Shown piece after piece: positions 15,452 to 24,191 of a stretch of 64,000 nucleotides of DNA. This DNA is from Myceligenerans indicum (GTDB lineage Bacteria > Actinomycetota > Actinomycetes > Actinomycetales > Cellulomonadaceae): contig NZ_JABBYC010000015.1 in NCBI RefSeq assembly GCF_016742955.1, positions 23,712 through 87,711 of the forward strand. The letters are read 5' to 3'. Within the stretch, counting starts at the first letter, position 1. Each line of letters starts with the position of its first letter. The notes beneath the pieces were generated by a model that ran no database searches, was not told the origin of the DNA, and saw nothing but the letters and a program-made list of their open reading frames with translations. The translations under genes and the position numbers were made by a program.

Positions 15452-16216
15452 TCAGACGACCCGGATGAAGGTCGGGTTGGACTGCCACATCGAGCGGTAG
15501 CTCAGCGGGGTGCTGTAGCTGACCGCTTCGACCACCATGCCGTCGCCGGCATAGATGGCGATGTGCCCGGGCGTCCAGACGAGGTCCCCCGGCCGTGCGG
15601 CCGACGCCGACACGACCGTGCCCGCGCCGCGCAGCGCCGACGACGAGTGCGGGAGCGCCACGCCGACCTGGGCGAAGGCGTACTTGACGAGTCCGGAGCA
15701 GTCGAAACCGCCGGGGGACTCGCCTCCGTAGACGTAGGGCGTGCCGACGAACTGCATGGCGATCGACACGGCTCGCGCGCCGATCGAGCTGTTCCGGGCA
15801 GGGGCCGGCGCCGCCGCGGCGGGCTGTGCGGCGGGCTGTGCCGCGGGCCGCGGCGCCGGTGCCGGTTCTGGCTCCGGTGCCGGCTTCACCTTGACCACGG
15901 CAGCCGTGAGGTCGAGGCGGGCATCCGGTGCCACCCTCACCGCCGGTGACGTGTCCGCCGGGGCGTGCGCGGCGTTCAGGGCGTCGAGATCGAGCCCGGT
16001 GACGCGCTCGTGGTGGGCGTTGCCCTCTGGAGCGGCGGCTGCCGTGCTGGACAGCGTCGTCGCGATGATCCCCGATGTCGCGGCCACGAGCGCTCCCTTG
16101 CGGGCTGCGTCGGCCGCGGTCTTCGACAGTGCAGTAAGCGGGGTGTTGGGAGCGTGGTCGGCGCGGTGTCGACCGCACCTGACGTTGGTACTCACCACTG
16201 GTTCTCCGAATCGCAC
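15452..16216 (-). CDS. Secreted NlpC/P60 (C40) endopeptidase, paralog
   Basis: A 254-residue wall hydrolase. It shares the N-terminal CGRHRADHAPNTPLTALSK pattern, a signal peptide ending around STAAAAPEG, the same two-part layout, and catalytic motifs with its neighbour at 13336. The nucleophile Cys is in GGFDCSGL, the His in LVWTPGHIAIYAGDG. A Pro/Ala-rich linker (PAPEPEPAPAPRPAAQPAAQ) precedes the catalytic part. The start at 16216 is GTG. Its leader shows no c-di-AMP riboswitch core, so the two paralogs appear to be regulated differently. Confidence 0.92.
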   Translation of the reverse strand: MRFGEPVVSTNVRCGRHRADHAPNTPLTALSKTAADAARKGALVAATSGIIATTLSSTAAAAPEGNAHHERVTGLDLDALNAAHAPADTSPAVRVAPDARLDLTAAVVKVKPAPEPEPAPAPRPAAQPAAQPAAAAPAPARNSSIGARAVSIAMQFVGTPYVYGGESPGGFDCSGLVKYAFAQVGVALPHSSSALRGAGTVVSASAARPGDLVWTPGHIAIYAGDGMVVEAVSYSTPLSYRSMWQSNPTFIRVV

Positions 16217-16491
16217 CTAGGGTCTCCGGGCACCGCGTACCACTGGTCCGCGGCTACCCGTGGCTACGTCGTCCTATGACGCAACGAGTCGACGCTAGGT
16301 GAAGAAATCGTGCTTGTCTCGACCAGGGATGTGGTGACACGGAATAACTTGACAAGGTCGGGTCTGGAACTTTTCGACGGTGCTCGACACGCAGGTCGGG
16401 TCGGGCATTTCGCGCGAGTCGCGCGGCGGTGAGCGCGAGAAGTTTCGGTTCGGCACCGGTCTGTCGGCGTGTCGCGGCCTACATTTCTGAG
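16217..16491. other. Divergent intergenic region
   Basis: A 275-base region between the second NlpC/P60 gene (minus) and the lysozyme gene (plus). It includes TTGACA at 16349-16354, a possible -35 box, with no good -10 at the usual spacing. There is no recognised riboswitch. Confidence 0.4.
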
Positions 16492-17271
16492 ATGAACCGG
16501 ACAGCCAAGATGAGGCGTTCCCTGACCCGTATCCGACATTCAAGGTTTGTCGTACCAGGAGCCGCCGCAGTCCTTGCCGCCGTCCTGGCGATGCTGGTCG
16601 CCCAGGGCGTGCTCTGGCCCAACCGCCTGTTCGCCGCTCGCTACGACGTCCACGGGATCGACGTCTCGCACCACAACGGAGACATCGACTGGGACCGGGT
16701 CGCCGCGCAGGACATCGACTTCGCCTACGTGAAGGCCACGGAAGGCTCGGCGCACACCGACGAACTGTTCACCGAGAACTGGGTCCGCGCACGGGAGGCA
16801 GGACTCGCGGTCGGTGCCTACCACTTCTTGAGCTTCGAGAGCTCGGGAGAGGACCAGGCGGCGAACGTCGTCGGCACGGTGCCCTCGGCCCCGGACGCCC
16901 TGCCGCTCGTCGTCGACCTGGAGCCGTACGGCCCGTTCACCGGGAACCTGCCGCCGGCGGGCGAGGTCCGAGCGATCCTGGACCCGCTGCTCACGGCGCT
17001 CGAGGACCACTACGGGCAGCCGCCGGTCATCTACACCACGCGTGAGGCGTACGACGCCTACCTCGCGGGAAGCTACCGGCGTAACCCGGTGTGGATCCGG
17101 GCGGTCGCCCTGCCGCCGCGTCTCCCCGACGGGCGGGCGTGGACGATCTGGCAGTACTCACATCGCGACACGCTCGACGGCGTCGGACAGGACGCGGGTG
17201 CGGAACCGTACGTCGACATGAACGTCATCGACGGTACGCTCGCGCAGCTCAGAGCGGATGCGGGCGAGTAG
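16492..17271 (+). CDS. GH25 lysozyme (N-acetylmuramidase), membrane-anchored or secreted
   Basis: Hydrolyses the MurNAc-GlcNAc backbone of peptidoglycan. The ATG gives MNRTAKMRRSL, a basic N-terminus, then a hydrophobic helix (VVPGAAAVLAAVLAMLVAQGVLW, about 20-42). The catalytic GH25 domain starts at about 48: DVHGIDVSHHNGDIDW carries the first Asp, FAYVKATEG, AGLAVGAYHFLSF and LPLVVDLEPYG carry the DxE acids, and WTIWQYSH the terminal motif. 259 residues total. It completes a wall-hydrolase cluster with the two NlpC/P60 genes. Confidence 0.93.
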   Translation: MNRTAKMRRSLTRIRHSRFVVPGAAAVLAAVLAMLVAQGVLWPNRLFAARYDVHGIDVSHHNGDIDWDRVAAQDIDFAYVKATEGSAHTDELFTENWVRAREAGLAVGAYHFLSFESSGEDQAANVVGTVPSAPDALPLVVDLEPYGPFTGNLPPAGEVRAILDPLLTALEDHYGQPPVIYTTREAYDAYLAGSYRRNPVWIRAVALPPRLPDGRAWTIWQYSHRDTLDGVGQDAGAEPYVDMNVIDGTLAQLRADAGE

Positions 17272-17311
17272 CGTCAGTTGCCGACGGCAGGGCCGTCGCG
17301 GTCCGCGGCTC

Positions 17312-17776
17312 TCAGGGGAGCACGTCCCGGATGTCCGCGAGGAGGGGCTTGAGGAGTGTGGTGCGGCGGGTCCGGACCACGTTCTCCGTCACTGTCGCGA
17401 TGCGTTCGAGCAGCGCGAGCGACGTGGTCAGGCGCGGGTCCGGGGCGGGCTGCGGCACACGCCGGCCCGTGCCGGCCAGCGTGCCGGACCACCGCTCCGC
17501 GGCTCCCGTGAGCATAGACGCGAGGTCGTCACGCTCGACCGGGCGCGCAGACATCGCGTAGGCGATCGCGGCACGGTGCAGGCTGTTGCGTGCCTCTCCG
17601 ACGCGGCGCCCTTCGCGCGCCTTCTCGAAGAACCCGCCGGCGCTCGCCCGCGCGAGTACCGGCTGCAGTGCAGGGCTCTTCTCGATGACGATCGGGCGTG
17701 GATCCAGCGGTACCTCGAAGCGGAGCCCCGCAGGGACGTCGGTGCCGGCCAATGACAGCTCTGGGGCGGTCGTCAT
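17312..17776 (-). CDS. Hypothetical protein
   Basis: A 154-residue, probably soluble protein (MTTAPELSLAGTDVPAGLRF). It has a Pro-rich start, a helix-rich middle (EGRRVGEARNSLHRAAIAYA) and a C-terminal helix with TENVVRTRRTTLLKPLLADI. An in-frame ATG eight codons upstream is possible. No family was recognised. It lies downstream of, and is probably co-oriented with, the small sigma-2-like gene at 17956. Confidence 0.55.
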   Translation of the reverse strand: MTTAPELSLAGTDVPAGLRFEVPLDPRPIVIEKSPALQPVLARASAGGFFEKAREGRRVGEARNSLHRAAIAYAMSARPVERDDLASMLTGAAERWSGTLAGTGRRVPQPAPDPRLTTSLALLERIATVTENVVRTRRTTLLKPLLADIRDVLP

Positions 17777-17955
17777 GGGTTCGTTCCTGTTCTCGCGCAT
17801 TCCGTGTTGCCCGTTGACAGGGGGTCTACCAAGCAGCGCCGCCGATCGCCCGGAGACGCGCCGTCGGCGCGGACGGTGTCGCGATCCTGCGTTGGACGCA
17901 ACCGGGGGTCCGCGCGGGTAGTGCTCCCGTCGCGACGCTACCTCCGGCTCGGCCG

Positions 17956-18243
17956 TCACGCGTCCGCGCCGGGCATGTCGTCGTCCGTGGCCTTGTCCAC
18001 CTGGCGCGACGCGGCGAGGATCGTCTCCCGAAGCATGGCCAGCGCGGCATCGACCGCCGCCTCGCACCAGACGTCCGCGGGGCGGTCCACGGCACCGTCG
18101 GCCACGATGCGCGCGCAGAGCGCTGCCAGCCCACGGCTCGCGGCGGCCTCGGGATCGACGAAAGGCACGCGCCGCCCGACCGTGTGGACGACGGCGCGGC
18201 GGTGTGCGGCCCAGGAGGCGGAATCCATCAGGTGTGTCGTCAT
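17956..18243 (-). CDS. Short sigma-2-like protein, third paralog
   Basis: A 95-residue protein whose core (AHRRAVVHTVGRRVPFVDPE and DGAVDRPADVWCEAAVDAAL) aligns with residues 11-70 of both the sigma/anti-sigma fusion (8635) and its shorter relative (6926). The shared pattern is R.AV...V...VP..D.E.A.S.GL..L...I...G...RP..VW..AA..A. It lacks region 4, the zinc finger and any membrane helix. It could be a stand-alone binding module or a decayed sigma factor. A GAGG ribosome site precedes the ATG. Confidence 0.65.
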   Translation of the reverse strand: MTTHLMDSASWAAHRRAVVHTVGRRVPFVDPEAAASRGLAALCARIVADGAVDRPADVWCEAAVDAALAMLRETILAASRQVDKATDDDMPGADA

Positions 18244-18411
18244 GCACCTCAGACGCGCGGCCCGCCCGGATGTCACAGCAGTTCGCGAAACCCGTGCCTC
18301 GGCGCGCCCCACGGACCGGTGCCGGGTGATACTGGCGCGGCACCGTGCCGTGCCGCCGGCGAGGAGGTCCGCCCCGGTGCGGCCACCGGCACACCTCGAG
18401 AACGGAGTCCC

Positions 18412-19218
18412 ATGCCCGTCCGCCCGCGCACGCTCGTCCCGGCATTCCTCCCGCTCACCGCCCTCGCGCTGACGGGCTGCGGCACCGACCCGACGCAGGC
18501 CCTGCCGGATCCGGTGGAGGAGCCCGCGGCCCACTGGGCATACGGCGACGGCGTCGACGCGCCCGCGCACTGGGGCGAGCTCTCCGAAGACTATGCACTG
18601 TGCGCCGACGGCTCCCACCAGTCCCCTGTCGACCTGCCGGCCGCGGTGCCGGCCGCGGACGGCACGACACGGATCGAGGTGGCGGCTGCCTCGGGCGTGA
18701 TCGCGGACACCGGCCACACCTTCCAGCTCACGATCGGCGCCGCCGGAGACGGCACCGGCCTCGCCCACGACGGCGAGCGGTACGACCTGGTCCAGGTGCA
18801 CTTCCATACGCCGTCGGAACACACCGTCGACGGCGAACCTGCCGATGCCGAGTTCCACCTCGTGCACCAGAACCAGGACGGAGACGTGCTCGTCGTCGGC
18901 CTGATGGCACAGGAAGGCGACGCGACCCCCGCCCTGCGGCCCTTCCTCGACGCCGTGGACGCCGGCAAGGAGACCACCGCGGACCTCGACCTCCCTCGCA
19001 TCCTCCCGGAGGAGTCCTCCGCCTACTCCTACGGGGGCAGCCTGACCACGCCGCCGTGCACGGAGGAGGTGGACTGGCTCGTGCTCGAGCAGCAGATCAC
19101 GCTCTCGCCCGCGCAACTCGCCGTCCTGACCGGCGCCGAGAACCCGAACGCACGCCCCACGCTTCCGCTCGGCGACCGAGAGATCGACGGCACCACCCTC
19201 GAGTTCGTCGCGGACTGA
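18412..19218 (+). CDS. Alpha-type carbonic anhydrase, lipoprotein
   Basis: Interconverts CO2 and bicarbonate outside the membrane. The signal peptide ends in a lipobox (TALALTGC, Cys about 23), so it is lipid-anchored. The alpha-class motifs are intact: HWGELSEDYALCADGSHQSPVDL, VQVHFHTPSEHTVDG (two zinc His plus Glu), AEFHLVHQN (third zinc His), and GSLTTPPCTEEVDWLV with the active-site Thr and a disulfide Cys pairing with the earlier LCADG. 268 residues. It lies ahead of the NhaA fusion, 72 bases apart and the same strand; both touch pH/bicarbonate balance, so co-expression is plausible. Confidence 0.94.
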   Translation: MPVRPRTLVPAFLPLTALALTGCGTDPTQALPDPVEEPAAHWAYGDGVDAPAHWGELSEDYALCADGSHQSPVDLPAAVPAADGTTRIEVAAASGVIADTGHTFQLTIGAAGDGTGLAHDGERYDLVQVHFHTPSEHTVDGEPADAEFHLVHQNQDGDVLVVGLMAQEGDATPALRPFLDAVDAGKETTADLDLPRILPEESSAYSYGGSLTTPPCTEEVDWLVLEQQITLSPAQLAVLTGAENPNARPTLPLGDREIDGTTLEFVAD

Positions 19219-19290
19219 CCTGGACGGCCGGCACCGGCCGGCCGCGGGACGACGACGGCGTCCCACCGCCCGATCTCCTACTCTCGCTCT

Positions 19291-21135
19291 ATGAACGACG
19301 AGCAGAGGCCGCGCGCGACCCGTCGCGCCATCGACTGGCTGCGCAGCGAGGTCGGGAGCGCACTCCTGCTCGTCGGCGTGGTCGTCGTCGCACTGGCCTG
19401 GGCGAACTCACCCTTCTCCGATGCCTACACCCGGCTGTGGGAACTTCCGGTCAACGTCGACGCCGGAGACCTGCGCTTCGACATGGACCTCCACGACTGG
19501 GTGAACGACGGCCTGATGGTCCTGTTCTTCTTCGTCGTCGGGCTCGAGGTGCGTCAGGAACTCGCGGTCGGCGCGCTCCGGCAACGCAGTCGCCGACTCG
19601 TGCCGCTCGTCGCCGGAACCTTCGGAGTTCTCGCACCCGCCGCGATCTACCTCGGGATCGCCGGTCGCACCGCCCCCGGCGGCTGGGGCGTCGTCATCGG
19701 CACCGACACGGCGTTCCTGCTCGGCGTCCTGGCCCTCGTCGGCCCCGCGATGTCCAACCAGCTGCGCATCTTCCTCCTCACCCTCTCGGTCGTCGACGAC
19801 TTCATCGCCGTCACGGTCATCGGCACCGTCTACTCCGACAACGTCCGGATCATGCCCCTGGCCGTCGCCGTCGCCTGCCTGCTCGCGCTGTGGCTGCTCG
19901 GCCGCGCCAGGGAATGGCGCAGCACTCCCTACGTCCTGGTCGTCGTCGTGCTCTGGGGCGCGACCGTCCAGGCCGGAGTGCACCCCTCGCTCGCCGGCAT
20001 GCTCGCCGGACTCCTGGTCCCTGCCGCCACCCCCGAACGGGAGGACGTGGTCCGCGCCAAGTACCTCTTCCGCTCCTACTGGCAGTCACCCAACGCCGGA
20101 GTCGCACGCGACGTCGGCCTCGGACTCGCCCGCTCCATCTCCGTCAACCACCGGCTCCACGAACAGCTGCGCACACCGGTGTCGCTCGCCGTCGTCCCCG
20201 TGTTCGCCTTCGCCAACGCCGGGATCGACCTGCGCGGCGGCGTGCTCGGCGAAGCGTTCGGCTCCGCCGTGCTGTGGGGTGTCGTCGCCGGACTCGTCGC
20301 CGGCAAGCTCGCCGGCATCACCCTCGGGACCTGGGCCGCCGTACGAGCAGGCCTCGGCAGACTGCCCGACGGCGTCGGGCCCGGCAGCATCATCGGAGGC
20401 GCGGCCCTGTCCGGCATCGGATTCACCGTCTCCCTCCTCATCGCCGACCTCGCCTTCGCCGACGAGACCGACGCGCAGGCCGCCACCATCGGCGTGCTCG
20501 TCGCCATGATCCTCGCCACGACCGTCGGAGCACTGGCCTTCCGCATCGCCCGGGTGCGCTTCGGCGAGCAGAGCGCCGACCTGCCCGTCACCCTCACCCC
20601 TGACGTCGACGTCGAGAAGGACCACCTGCGCGGCGCTCCCGGTGCCCCGTACACCGTCGTCGAATACCTCGACTTCCAGTGCCCCTTCTGCGCGCGCGCC
20701 ACCGGGATGGGGAAGGACCTCGCCGACCACTTCGGCGACCAGATCCGGTACGTCGTGCGACACCTTCCCCTGGAGGACGTCCATCCCCAGGCGTTCGTCG
20801 CGGCGCTCGCGGCCGAGGCCGCGCACCGGCAGGGAGCCTTCTGGGAGATGCACGACGTGCTCTTCGCCAACCAGGCCCGGCTCGAGCTCGACGACCTGCG
20901 CGGCTACGCGGTCGATCTCGGACTGGACCTGGCCGCGTTCGACGCGGACATGGCCGACGAGTCCCTGGCCGAGCTGGTGCGGGCCCACGCCGACAGCGCC
21001 CGGGCGAGTGGTGCTCAGGGGACCCCGACCTTCTTTCTCAACGGCATCCGGAACCAGGGTTCCCACGATGCCCGGACCCTCATCGAGGGCCTGGAGGAGT
21101 CACTGCCCGAGGCAGCCGCCCGACGGCGGTCGTGA
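19291..21135 (+). CDS. nhaA: Na+/H+ antiporter NhaA fused to a DsbA-like thioredoxin domain
   Basis: A 614-residue fusion. Residues 1-425 are an NhaA antiporter with about 12 helices. FVVGLEVRQELAVGAL is the NhaA signature, IGTDTAFLLGVLAL follows, and SVVDDFIAV carries the paired Asp residues of the ion-binding site. Residues about 445-605 are a DsbA-type thioredoxin fold: YTVVEYLDFQCPFCAR with a CPFC active site, HPQAFVAALAAEAAHRQG, and GTPTFFLNG with the cis-Pro. This NhaA-thioredoxin architecture recurs in actinobacteria; the thioredoxin side's role is unclear. It may act on periplasm-facing disulfides or be structural. Confidence 0.93.
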   Translation: MNDEQRPRATRRAIDWLRSEVGSALLLVGVVVVALAWANSPFSDAYTRLWELPVNVDAGDLRFDMDLHDWVNDGLMVLFFFVVGLEVRQELAVGALRQRSRRLVPLVAGTFGVLAPAAIYLGIAGRTAPGGWGVVIGTDTAFLLGVLALVGPAMSNQLRIFLLTLSVVDDFIAVTVIGTVYSDNVRIMPLAVAVACLLALWLLGRAREWRSTPYVLVVVVLWGATVQAGVHPSLAGMLAGLLVPAATPEREDVVRAKYLFRSYWQSPNAGVARDVGLGLARSISVNHRLHEQLRTPVSLAVVPVFAFANAGIDLRGGVLGEAFGSAVLWGVVAGLVAGKLAGITLGTWAAVRAGLGRLPDGVGPGSIIGGAALSGIGFTVSLLIADLAFADETDAQAATIGVLVAMILATTVGALAFRIARVRFGEQSADLPVTLTPDVDVEKDHLRGAPGAPYTVVEYLDFQCPFCARATGMGKDLADHFGDQIRYVVRHLPLEDVHPQAFVAALAAEAAHRQGAFWEMHDVLFANQARLELDDLRGYAVDLGLDLAAFDADMADESLAELVRAHADSARASGAQGTPTFFLNGIRNQGSHDARTLIEGLEESLPEAAARRRS

Positions 21136-21311
21136 TCAGCATTTTTGGTCACAGCAAATAGTCTCGACCCTCTTGTGATGTGAGCGAAATCTGATTAGCC
21201 TCCAGGGGTCGTGTGGGGCACCCGTGCTGCCCCTGCCACCGGCACGTTGTCCCCGGTCGTCGAGGGACAGGGCGCTGGGGTGACGTCGGCGGACAGTGGA
21301 GGGTGGGCAAC

Positions 21312-22553
21312 GTGTCCGGGAGTCGGCAAGGAACGCGGAGCGTTGTGACGGCCGTCGCGATGCTGGTGCTCGCGGGGTGCGCGGGAGGAGCGTTCGACGG
21401 TGAGGACACGTCGACCGTCGCGCTGGACGACGCCGTCCTGGCCGTGTATCTCAGCCCGCAGTCGATGGAGTGGACCGACGACAGCACCGGCTACGTGCTG
21501 CTCGTCGACCCCGACGGGGCGTCGCGTGCGATCGAGACGTCCGGGATGGACGTGGCAGGCTTCGTCTGGAACAGCGAGGGCCTGCACTTCGCGGACGAGG
21601 ACGCCGACTATCTGCTGGACGCGGGCGGCCTGAGCCAGACCTCGAGCCCGAAGGCGAACTACCAGCACGGAATGATCGACGTCGAGGATTCCGTGATCGG
21701 GCTCTACAACCTGGGGCTGGTCGACGGTGAGTCGATGGCCGACGGAAGCTACGTGACCGAACTCGTCGAGGTGCGCGACGGGAAGACGGCGAAGGTCGAT
21801 CGGGAGGGCGACCTCACCGTGGTCGGTGTCTGCGACGATGCCGTGTTCGCCGTGGCCGAGGCGACCGGGCGCTTCCGCGCCGGGCACGAGTCGACCGGCC
21901 TGGGCGAGGGCTGGGGCGACGTGATGCTGTACCAGGTCTGGCCGGGCGAGCAGCGCGTGGTCGGATCTGTCAACAACGCTGGGGCCGTTCCCTACCGCGA
22001 CGACGCCCCTTGTGCCGAGGACGAGCTCTTCTATCTGATGCCTGACTGGCCCGACGGCACGCCGGAAGGCACAGATGCGGATTCCCGGATCGGTGTCACG
22101 CTCTTCGCGTGGGACACGACGACCGGAGAGCTCGCGGAGCGTCCGCTGCGGACGGGCCCGGGGGCCGACCTCGCACTGACCCCTGACGAGGTCGCCTGGT
22201 CCGAGTACCGGTCCGGATGGGTGCGGGAGGGCGGCCTGGTCTGGCTCGGCGCGGACGGGGTCCTACGGAGGTCCGATACGAGGACCGGGAGGACCGAGGA
22301 GCTGCTCTCGACCGAAAGCTTCGCAGACGGGATCCGTGAGTTCCGCGCGTTCCTCGGGCGCGACTGGCTCTACGTGCTGGACATCCCCGGCGAGCCCGGT
22401 GCTGATCTTGTCCTGTCCCGATACCGGCTGGACGGGGGTGAGCCGGAGGTCGTCACCAGGATCAGCGGGGTGACCGACGGGACCCGGGGAGATCTGGTGA
22501 TCCGTGGCGCTGCCATCGCTCCCGAGATGCTTCGTGCCGGACGGACGCCGTGA
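21312..22553 (+). CDS. Lipoprotein with beta-propeller-like repeats, unknown function
   Basis: A 413-residue lipoprotein. GTG 21312 has a GGAGG ribosome site, and SVVTAVAMLVLAGC is a signal peptide with a lipobox (Cys about 21). The mature region shows repeated beta-strand blocks with W and D at the turns (AGFVWNSEGLHF, MLYQVWPGEQRV, VTLFAWDTTTGEL, WLGADGVLRRSD, LSRYRLDGGEP), which suggests a TolB/WD-like propeller. No enzyme motif is seen. GTG 21303 is an alternative start. Confidence 0.7.
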   Translation: MSGSRQGTRSVVTAVAMLVLAGCAGGAFDGEDTSTVALDDAVLAVYLSPQSMEWTDDSTGYVLLVDPDGASRAIETSGMDVAGFVWNSEGLHFADEDADYLLDAGGLSQTSSPKANYQHGMIDVEDSVIGLYNLGLVDGESMADGSYVTELVEVRDGKTAKVDREGDLTVVGVCDDAVFAVAEATGRFRAGHESTGLGEGWGDVMLYQVWPGEQRVVGSVNNAGAVPYRDDAPCAEDELFYLMPDWPDGTPEGTDADSRIGVTLFAWDTTTGELAERPLRTGPGADLALTPDEVAWSEYRSGWVREGGLVWLGADGVLRRSDTRTGRTEELLSTESFADGIREFRAFLGRDWLYVLDIPGEPGADLVLSRYRLDGGEPEVVTRISGVTDGTRGDLVIRGAAIAPEMLRAGRTP

Positions 22554-22637
22554 CCGCCGACCCCCAAAACTTCTGCTCGCAACCGATGCCGGCAGACGGG
22601 CGTGCGGACGGACTGCGCGCCGCCAGGAAAGGAAGCC

Positions 22638-23417
22638 ATGAGAAGGATGATCGGAGCGATCGGCGGTGCCGTGTTCGGCGTCGCCATGGTCGTCGGCCCT
22701 GCGGGAGCGGTCGAGGCTCCCTCGGCGGACACGGCCGCACAGGTCGAGGAGCTCATGAGGCTCACCAGCTATGAGTCGATCACCGACGAGGCTCGACTGG
22801 AGTTCACCCACGAGCTCGAGAACGTGGCGCGGTCGAACGGCGAGCCCGTCGAGGACGTGCTCGAGGCAGCGATCGCCGAGGCGCAGGACTCGCTCGCGGA
22901 GACCCGACGGGACGCCGGGTCCGGGAGCGGTGTCATGGCACTGAGCGGCGATTCCGACAGCTGCGGCACCAAGCGAGTCATCGGCAACGCGACCCAGACC
23001 GGGGACGTGTTCTACTCCCCTGCCAGCACGGCGGGTGTCCAGCACGGTCACTCCGGTATCTACTACCGGACCGGCACCGTCGTCGAGGCTCCCGGACCGA
23101 ACCGGAACAGCCGCTCCGTCAGCGCGACCTCGCTGAAGGTCTGTGACAACACCTACAAGCAGCACGTGAAGCGCGTCTACTCGGAGCGGAAGTCCGCGGG
23201 TGACCGGGCCTACTCGAAGTACCGGGGCAAGCCCTACGACCTGAACTTCGCGTTCAACAAGAAGAACGGGGCGGAGAAGGTCAACTGCTCGGAACTGGTC
23301 TGGCGTGCCTACCGCTACAGTGCCGCGGGCATCAGCCTGGATGTCAACGGAGGATCGGGGGTGTATCCGGTCAACATCAAGAACAGCGGGTACACCACCA
23401 CCTACAAGGTGTTGTGA
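22638..23417 (+). CDS. Secreted permuted NlpC/P60 (YiiX-like) papain-fold protein
   Basis: A 259-residue secreted protein. The signal peptide ends at about GPAGAVEAPS. A helical region (about 30-95) follows, then the permuted papain-fold domain: GDVFYSPASTAGVQHGHSGIYY supplies the His, TGTVVEAPGPN follows, and VNCSELVWRAYRYS supplies the nucleophile Cys late in the domain. The order His then Cys identifies the circularly permuted YiiX/LRAT-like class, which includes peptidases and lipid acyl hydrolases. The substrate is unknown. A GGAAG ribosome site precedes the ATG. It lies 84 bases after the lipoprotein gene on the same strand. Confidence 0.82.
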   Translation: MRRMIGAIGGAVFGVAMVVGPAGAVEAPSADTAAQVEELMRLTSYESITDEARLEFTHELENVARSNGEPVEDVLEAAIAEAQDSLAETRRDAGSGSGVMALSGDSDSCGTKRVIGNATQTGDVFYSPASTAGVQHGHSGIYYRTGTVVEAPGPNRNSRSVSATSLKVCDNTYKQHVKRVYSERKSAGDRAYSKYRGKPYDLNFAFNKKNGAEKVNCSELVWRAYRYSAAGISLDVNGGSGVYPVNIKNSGYTTTYKVL

Positions 23418-23419
23418 GG

Positions 23420-23456
23420 CTCCCGGTTCGACATGGTCTAGATGCCGAACCGGGAG
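23420..23456 (+). terminator. 11-bp hairpin terminator
   Basis: CTCCCGGTTCG (23420-23430) pairs exactly with CGAACCGGGAG (23446-23456) across a 15-base loop. It begins just past the stop at 23417, followed by TCCTTCG. Confidence 0.78.
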
Positions 23457-23526
23457 TCCTTCGATCCTAGTTCGCCGGCCTGGTCCTGCGGATCGGGCTC
23501 GCGCGGCAGCAGCTGGAGCAGCGTGA

Positions 23527-23562
23527 CCTGCTCGACCGGGACCGGTGTCCCGGCCGAGCAGG
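23527..23562. repeat. Imperfect inverted repeat ahead of a small membrane gene
   Basis: CCTGCTCG-A-CCGGGAC and GTCCCGG-C-CGAGCAGG form a 16-bp stem with one A-C mismatch and the loop CGGT. It ends 31 bases before the ATG at 23594. It could be a second terminator, or a structure in the leader of the downstream gene. Confidence 0.6.
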
Positions 23563-23593
23563 TGCGTCCTGAACGTCCCGACGATCGGAGTGA

Positions 23594-23986
23594 ATGATGA
23601 AGTGGCTCGTGGCGTGCGCGATCCTGCTGGCCGGAGTTCTCGTGATGCTGGTCGCGGCAGTGGCGATCTGGGCGGTCGCCGCATCCCTGGGTGGAGCAGC
23701 CGGTGATCTCGCGGCCGCGGTGCTGGTGGTGTTGGCGGTCGGCGGGCTCGTCTGGGCCGGGATCCGGCTCGCTCGGCGTGTCGGCATACCCCGTCCGCTA
23801 GCGGTGGTGATCGGCCTGGCAGGCCCGCTCGGCTACGTGGCAGTTCTTCTGGTAGGCGTGGCAGGGTCTGGTGCCCTCCTCGAGTCGTGGCCCATCACGG
23901 GGTCGGCGCTCGTCGCGGCCGCAGCAGGCACGACGTTGGCTCTGCGCCCGACCCGATCGGCCGTCGTCCCGGCCGACGGAGACTGA
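23594..23986 (+). CDS. Small four-helix membrane protein of unknown function
   Basis: A 130-residue protein with about four hydrophobic segments (WLVACAILLAGVLVMLVAAV, AAAVLVVLAVGGLVWAGI, PLAVVIGLAGPLGYVAVLLV, ITGSALVAAAAGTTLAL). Two adjacent ATGs (23594, 23597) can serve. No family was recognised. Confidence 0.6.
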   Translation: MMKWLVACAILLAGVLVMLVAAVAIWAVAASLGGAAGDLAAAVLVVLAVGGLVWAGIRLARRVGIPRPLAVVIGLAGPLGYVAVLLVGVAGSGALLESWPITGSALVAAAAGTTLALRPTRSAVVPADGD

Positions 23987-24191
23987 TCCTCGCGCCCGTT
24001 CTCGCCCCGAGCAGCCGGGCTTGTGACGACTGCATCGCATCCGCACCGGAGTGGGCGAGACGGGCAGGTAGGTCGAAGGACGCGGCTTCTGGGAAGATGT
24101 CCCTGGTCCTGTGGATGACAGGCGCAGTGCGGATCGTGTGGAGGCCGTGCGGGACCACCACGGCTGCCACTGACGGGAGATCGGAGGGCAG
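23987..24191. other. Upstream region of the EspR-like gene
   Basis: A 205-base gap. The segment GCGGCTTCTGGGAAGATG resembles the end of the small-gene transcript leader, but no box was identified with confidence. It probably holds the promoter of the regulator at 24192. Confidence 0.35.

Noticed and set aside
16217..16491. A second c-di-AMP riboswitch before the second NlpC/P60 gene
   Set aside because: The conserved ydaO core blocks found before the first paralog are missing.
18345..20603. A long Arg/Pro-rich reading frame across the carbonic anhydrase and nhaA genes
   Set aside because: The composition is that of an out-of-frame read; the true genes lie in another frame with intact motifs.
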